Positions 5,973 through 8,343 of a stretch of DNA of 8,343 bases are shown here, in pieces. Every line of letters starts with the position of its first letter. The first letter of the stretch is position 1. The position numbers were made by a program, and so were the translations under genes. The stretch is from an uncultured Acidimicrobiaceae bacterium (GTDB lineage Bacteria > Actinomycetota > Acidimicrobiia > Acidimicrobiales > UBA8592). The stretch lies in contig CAJWET010000061.1 in the NCBI GenBank assembly GCA_913031515.1, positions 1 to 8,343 on the forward strand, in the 5' to 3' direction. Under the pieces are notes generated by a model. The model saw only the letters and a list, made by a program, of their open reading frames with translations. It was not told where the DNA came from and searched no databases.

Positions 5973-6926
5973 TCAACTCCCGACGATGATCATCCATACC
6001 ACATAAGCGGCAAGTAGGATTCCGGCTTCTGTACGGACGATTTTCCGACCAGAAAATATAAAGAGGGTACCTAGAGCTACTACGGCAAGGGTGAGGGTAA
6101 TCCCGAGGAAATCAAGAAATATCCCGTCTTTACTTTCCCCAGGCGCAATAATGCCCATAAATCCTCCTATCCCAAATCCATTAAAGATATTTGATCCGAG
6201 CACTGTACCGACGATCAGGCCATGTTTCCCTTTTTTCGCCGCGACAGTAGAAGCAACAAGTTCAGGAAGGGAGGTCCCTACTGCAACCAAGCTAATGCCA
6301 ATAAATCCGCTTTTCACTCCCCAACGATCTGCTAGGTCCATGGCGCCCTCAGTTACACAATACGAAGCGGCAACTACCCCAAGTAGAGCGATGATAAGTT
6401 TCGGTATTTCTTTCGCAAGGTTGTATTTCTCTATCGCAGGCAGCTTATTTCTTCTAGACGTTGGGAGAAGCTCTTCATCAGTGGAGGTTCTGAATTTGAA
6501 CATTAACGACAATGAAATCAGAAGCAGTAAGAGCATCGTTACCCCTTCCCATCTACTTATTCCACCCCGAACAAAGAAAATAAATCCCAAAACGGACAAC
6601 AACGAAAGAGGAAGGTGGAGTCTTTTGCCTCCGGTAGAAATCGAAGCTTGACTGATTAAAACAGCTCCTCCGAGGACAAGTGAAAGGTTTGCGACCATTG
6701 AACCGACCACATTCCCTGTAGCTAAATCCATATCATCTCGAACAGCGGAAGCTAGCGATACGGCTAGCTCGGGTAAACTCGTTCCAAAACCTACGACAAT
6801 CGCCCCAACCACAGCTAACGAAACACCGGAATGGAGGGCGAGATCGCTAGAGGATTCAACCAGGATGTTCGCGCTATAAACCAATATGGCGAGGCCGGCA
6901 AAGAGAAGCACTAAAGACAGGGTCAT
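5973..6926 (-). CDS. CaCA-family Na+/Ca2+ (cation) exchanger, YrbG-like
   Basis: This 317-residue, very hydrophobic membrane protein has the two inverted alpha-repeats of the Ca2+/cation antiporter superfamily. The alpha-1 repeat is at 46-80 (VGFGTSLPELAVSLAS and GNVVGSMVAN, with T49, S50, E53, S76 and N80). The alpha-2 repeat is at 215-249 (AVGTSLPELVAST and GSNIFN, with T218, S219, E222, S245 and N249). By analogy with the Methanocaldococcus exchanger, E53 and E222 coordinate the ions. The site that is Asp in that protein is Asn249 here, and alpha-2 has GTVLGSN where GN is usual. About ten membrane segments are visible, split by a hydrophilic loop near 144-175. It probably exchanges Na+ (or H+) for Ca2+; ion selectivity is inferred. 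ATG 6924-6926 is constrained by an in-frame TAA 15 bases upstream. Shine-Dalgarno is weak (AAGG about 15 bases away). It follows ftsK by 24 bases and is an unusual guest in the ftsK-rimO-pgsA cluster. Confidence 0.93.
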   Translation of the reverse strand: MTLSLVLLFAGLAILVYSANILVESSSDLALHSGVSLAVVGAIVVGFGTSLPELAVSLASAVRDDMDLATGNVVGSMVANLSLVLGGAVLISQASISTGGKRLHLPLSLLSVLGFIFFVRGGISRWEGVTMLLLLLISLSLMFKFRTSTDEELLPTSRRNKLPAIEKYNLAKEIPKLIIALLGVVAASYCVTEGAMDLADRWGVKSGFIGISLVAVGTSLPELVASTVAAKKGKHGLIVGTVLGSNIFNGFGIGGFMGIIAPGESKDGIFLDFLGITLTLAVVALGTLFIFSGRKIVRTEAGILLAAYVVWMIIVGS

Positions 6927-6950
6927 AATATTTTTAAGTTACCTTTTAGG

Positions 6951-8343
6951 TTAGGCTTCGGCACTTTCACCAAGTTGTTCTTGAGTAACCAAAACTTCTC
7001 TTGGTTTTGACCCCTCACTGGGACCTACGATACCTCTTTCTTCAAGCATGTCCATCATCCTTCCAGCGCGTGCAAATCCTATTCGTAATTTCCTCTGTAG
7101 CATCGAAGTTGATCCCAGTTGCGAATCAACAACCAGGTCGATCGCCTTGAGAAGAAGTTCATCATCATCCGCATTCCCTGTGCCCCCTCCTGGAACCCCA
7201 TTTCCAAAGATTGTGGTTTGCTCCTCTGTGATGGAAGGTTCGGCACTTACCTCTACCTCCGTCTGTTCCTTTTTAAGTCGCTTGACTTGTTTGCGCCACC
7301 CCTCGACTACGCGACGTACTTCACCTTCGCTCACCCATGCTCCTTGGATTCTTTGCGGGGAAGAAGATTTCGGGTCGAGCAAAAGCATATCCCCTTGCCC
7401 AACTAAGCGTTCCGCGCCCCCCTGGTCGAGAATGACTCTGCTATCGGTAAGGCTTGAAACAGCAAATGCGATTCGAGCAGGAATATTCGCTTTTATTACT
7501 CCAGTTATAACGTTGGTGGAAGGCCTCTGTGTCGCTATTATCAAGTGAATTCCGACCGCTCGGGCCTTTTGGGCGATACGACAAATAGAATCTTCAACAT
7601 CTCGCGGCGCAACCATCATCAGGTCGGAAAGCTCGTCAATTACAACAATGATATACGGAAGCCGATCATATGTTTTTGGTGACCCATCAGGATTAACAGC
7701 GCTTGGTGGAGCTTCAATGGTCCCTTTATCGTATGCGGCGTTATAACCACCAATATCACGGAACCGAACTTCCGATAGGAGCTCATACCGACGATCCATC
7801 TCTCTACATGCCCATTGCAAGGCATTTGCGGCTTTCTTTGGATCAATAACGGGCTGTGTGAGAAGGTGTGGGACATTTTCGTATTGGGTCATTTCAACCA
7901 TCTTGGGGTCTATAAGGATCATCCGAACAGACTCTGGCGTTGACCGCATCAACACAGATGTAACCATGCTGTTTATGCACGAACTCTTCCCAGCACCCGT
8001 TGCTCCAGCTAAAAGAATGTGAGGCATTTCCGACAAATTCATTAGCATGGATAGACCGTTGATATCTCTACCTACGGCGACTTCTAATGGATGTGTCGCT
8101 TTTCTAGCTTCTGGGGCGCTAAGGATGTCACCCAATGCGACTACTTGCCTTTCGTTGTTAGGGACTTCCACTCCTATCGCTTGCCTTCCCGGTATTGGGG
8201 CTAGGATCCTAACATCAGATGATGCCATAGCATACGCAATGTCCTTATTCAGCGCTGTAAGTTTAGACACTTTGATCCCTTGGGCTAGTTCCAATTCATA
8301 ACGGGTAACGGTAGGGCCGACAACCATGCCAACTAACCTTGTT
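6951..8343 (-). CDS. ftsK: FtsK/SpoIIIE DNA translocase (C-terminal part; gene runs off the right edge)
   Basis: FtsK is a septal hexameric ATPase that pumps chromosome ends across the closing division site. The last 463 or so residues are present; the frame stays open to the window edge (TRLVG before the first internal Met at 8325-8327), so that Met is not the true start. Numbering from it, the order is: alpha-domain GPTVTRYELE (4-13), Walker A GATGAGKS (108-115), ILIDPKMVEM (137-146), Walker B YIIVVIDELSDL with D231 and E232, and ATQRPSTNVITG in the motor. A polar linker (about 345-385) precedes the C-terminal gamma winged helix, with STSMLQRKLRIGFARAGRMM, which reads orienting DNA motifs. 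The N-terminal membrane domain is outside the window. The gene heads the probable operon with the exchanger, rimO, pgsA and cinA. Confidence 0.97.
   Translation of the reverse strand, partial: TRLVGMVVGPTVTRYELELAQGIKVSKLTALNKDIAYAMASSDVRILAPIPGRQAIGVEVPNNERQVVALGDILSAPEARKATHPLEVAVGRDINGLSMLMNLSEMPHILLAGATGAGKSSCINSMVTSVLMRSTPESVRMILIDPKMVEMTQYENVPHLLTQPVIDPKKAANALQWACREMDRRYELLSEVRFRDIGGYNAAYDKGTIEAPPSAVNPDGSPKTYDRLPYIIVVIDELSDLMMVAPRDVEDSICRIAQKARAVGIHLIIATQRPSTNVITGVIKANIPARIAFAVSSLTDSRVILDQGGAERLVGQGDMLLLDPKSSSPQRIQGAWVSEGEVRRVVEGWRKQVKRLKKEQTEVEVSAEPSITEEQTTIFGNGVPGGGTGNADDDELLLKAIDLVVDSQLGSTSMLQRKLRIGFARAGRMMDMLEERGIVGPSEGSKPREVLVTQEQLGESAEA

Noticed and set aside
6091..6651. A 186-codon plus-strand open frame
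   Set aside because: It is the shadow of the exchanger gene and has no ribosome-binding site or domain signature.
7048..7548. A 166-codon plus-strand open frame
   Set aside because: It is antisense to the FtsK motor and gamma domains, whose conserved motifs are on the minus strand.

Overview
This window is a housekeeping segment of a bacterial chromosome, most likely from an actinobacterium. The gene order ftsK, rimO, pgsA, cinA, recA, miaB on one strand is the arrangement known from Actinomycetota. recA carries a Gram-positive-type LexA box (GAAC-N4-GTTC), and the RecA, FtsK and MsrB sequences look actinobacterial. Base composition looks moderate, below that of most soil actinomycetes by eye. 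An Acidimicrobiia-like aquatic lineage is my best guess, but this is inference. There are no rRNA or tRNA genes, CRISPR arrays or insertion sequences.

Minus strand, right to left in reading order: the C-terminal part of the DNA translocase FtsK (runs off the right edge), a CaCA-family cation exchanger, RimO (methylthiolation of ribosomal protein S12), PgsA (phosphatidylglycerophosphate synthase family, overlapping rimO), and CinA (with a PncC-type NMN deamidase domain). Gaps are short or negative (24, 71, -11 and 34 bases), so these five are probably cotranscribed. Further left come recA and the first 100 or so codons of miaB, which runs off the left edge.

Between cinA and recA sits a two-gene cassette on the plus strand: msrB (methionine-R-sulfoxide reductase) and a predicted secreted alpha/beta-hydrolase lipoprotein. 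It separates cinA from recA, which adjoin or share an operon in many Gram-positive bacteria. Its 3' end meets cinA tail to tail with a 4-base overlap. A perfect 9-bp inverted repeat followed by a T-rich stretch, lying inside the cinA coding end, is a likely terminator for the cassette.

The 206-base region between recA and msrB holds the best regulatory signal of the window: a recA promoter (TTGACC, 17-bp spacer, TACACT) whose spacer contains the 14-bp palindrome CGAACATTTGTTCG, a classic SOS operator. recA should therefore be LexA-repressed and independent of the cinA operon. recX, often found between recA and miaB in actinobacteria, is absent there.

I found no clearly novel system. The points most worth checking are the LexA-controlled divergent region, the msrB-hydrolase insertion, the terminator embedded in cinA, the exchanger inserted between ftsK and rimO, and the rimO start codon buried in its own Shine-Dalgarno sequence.
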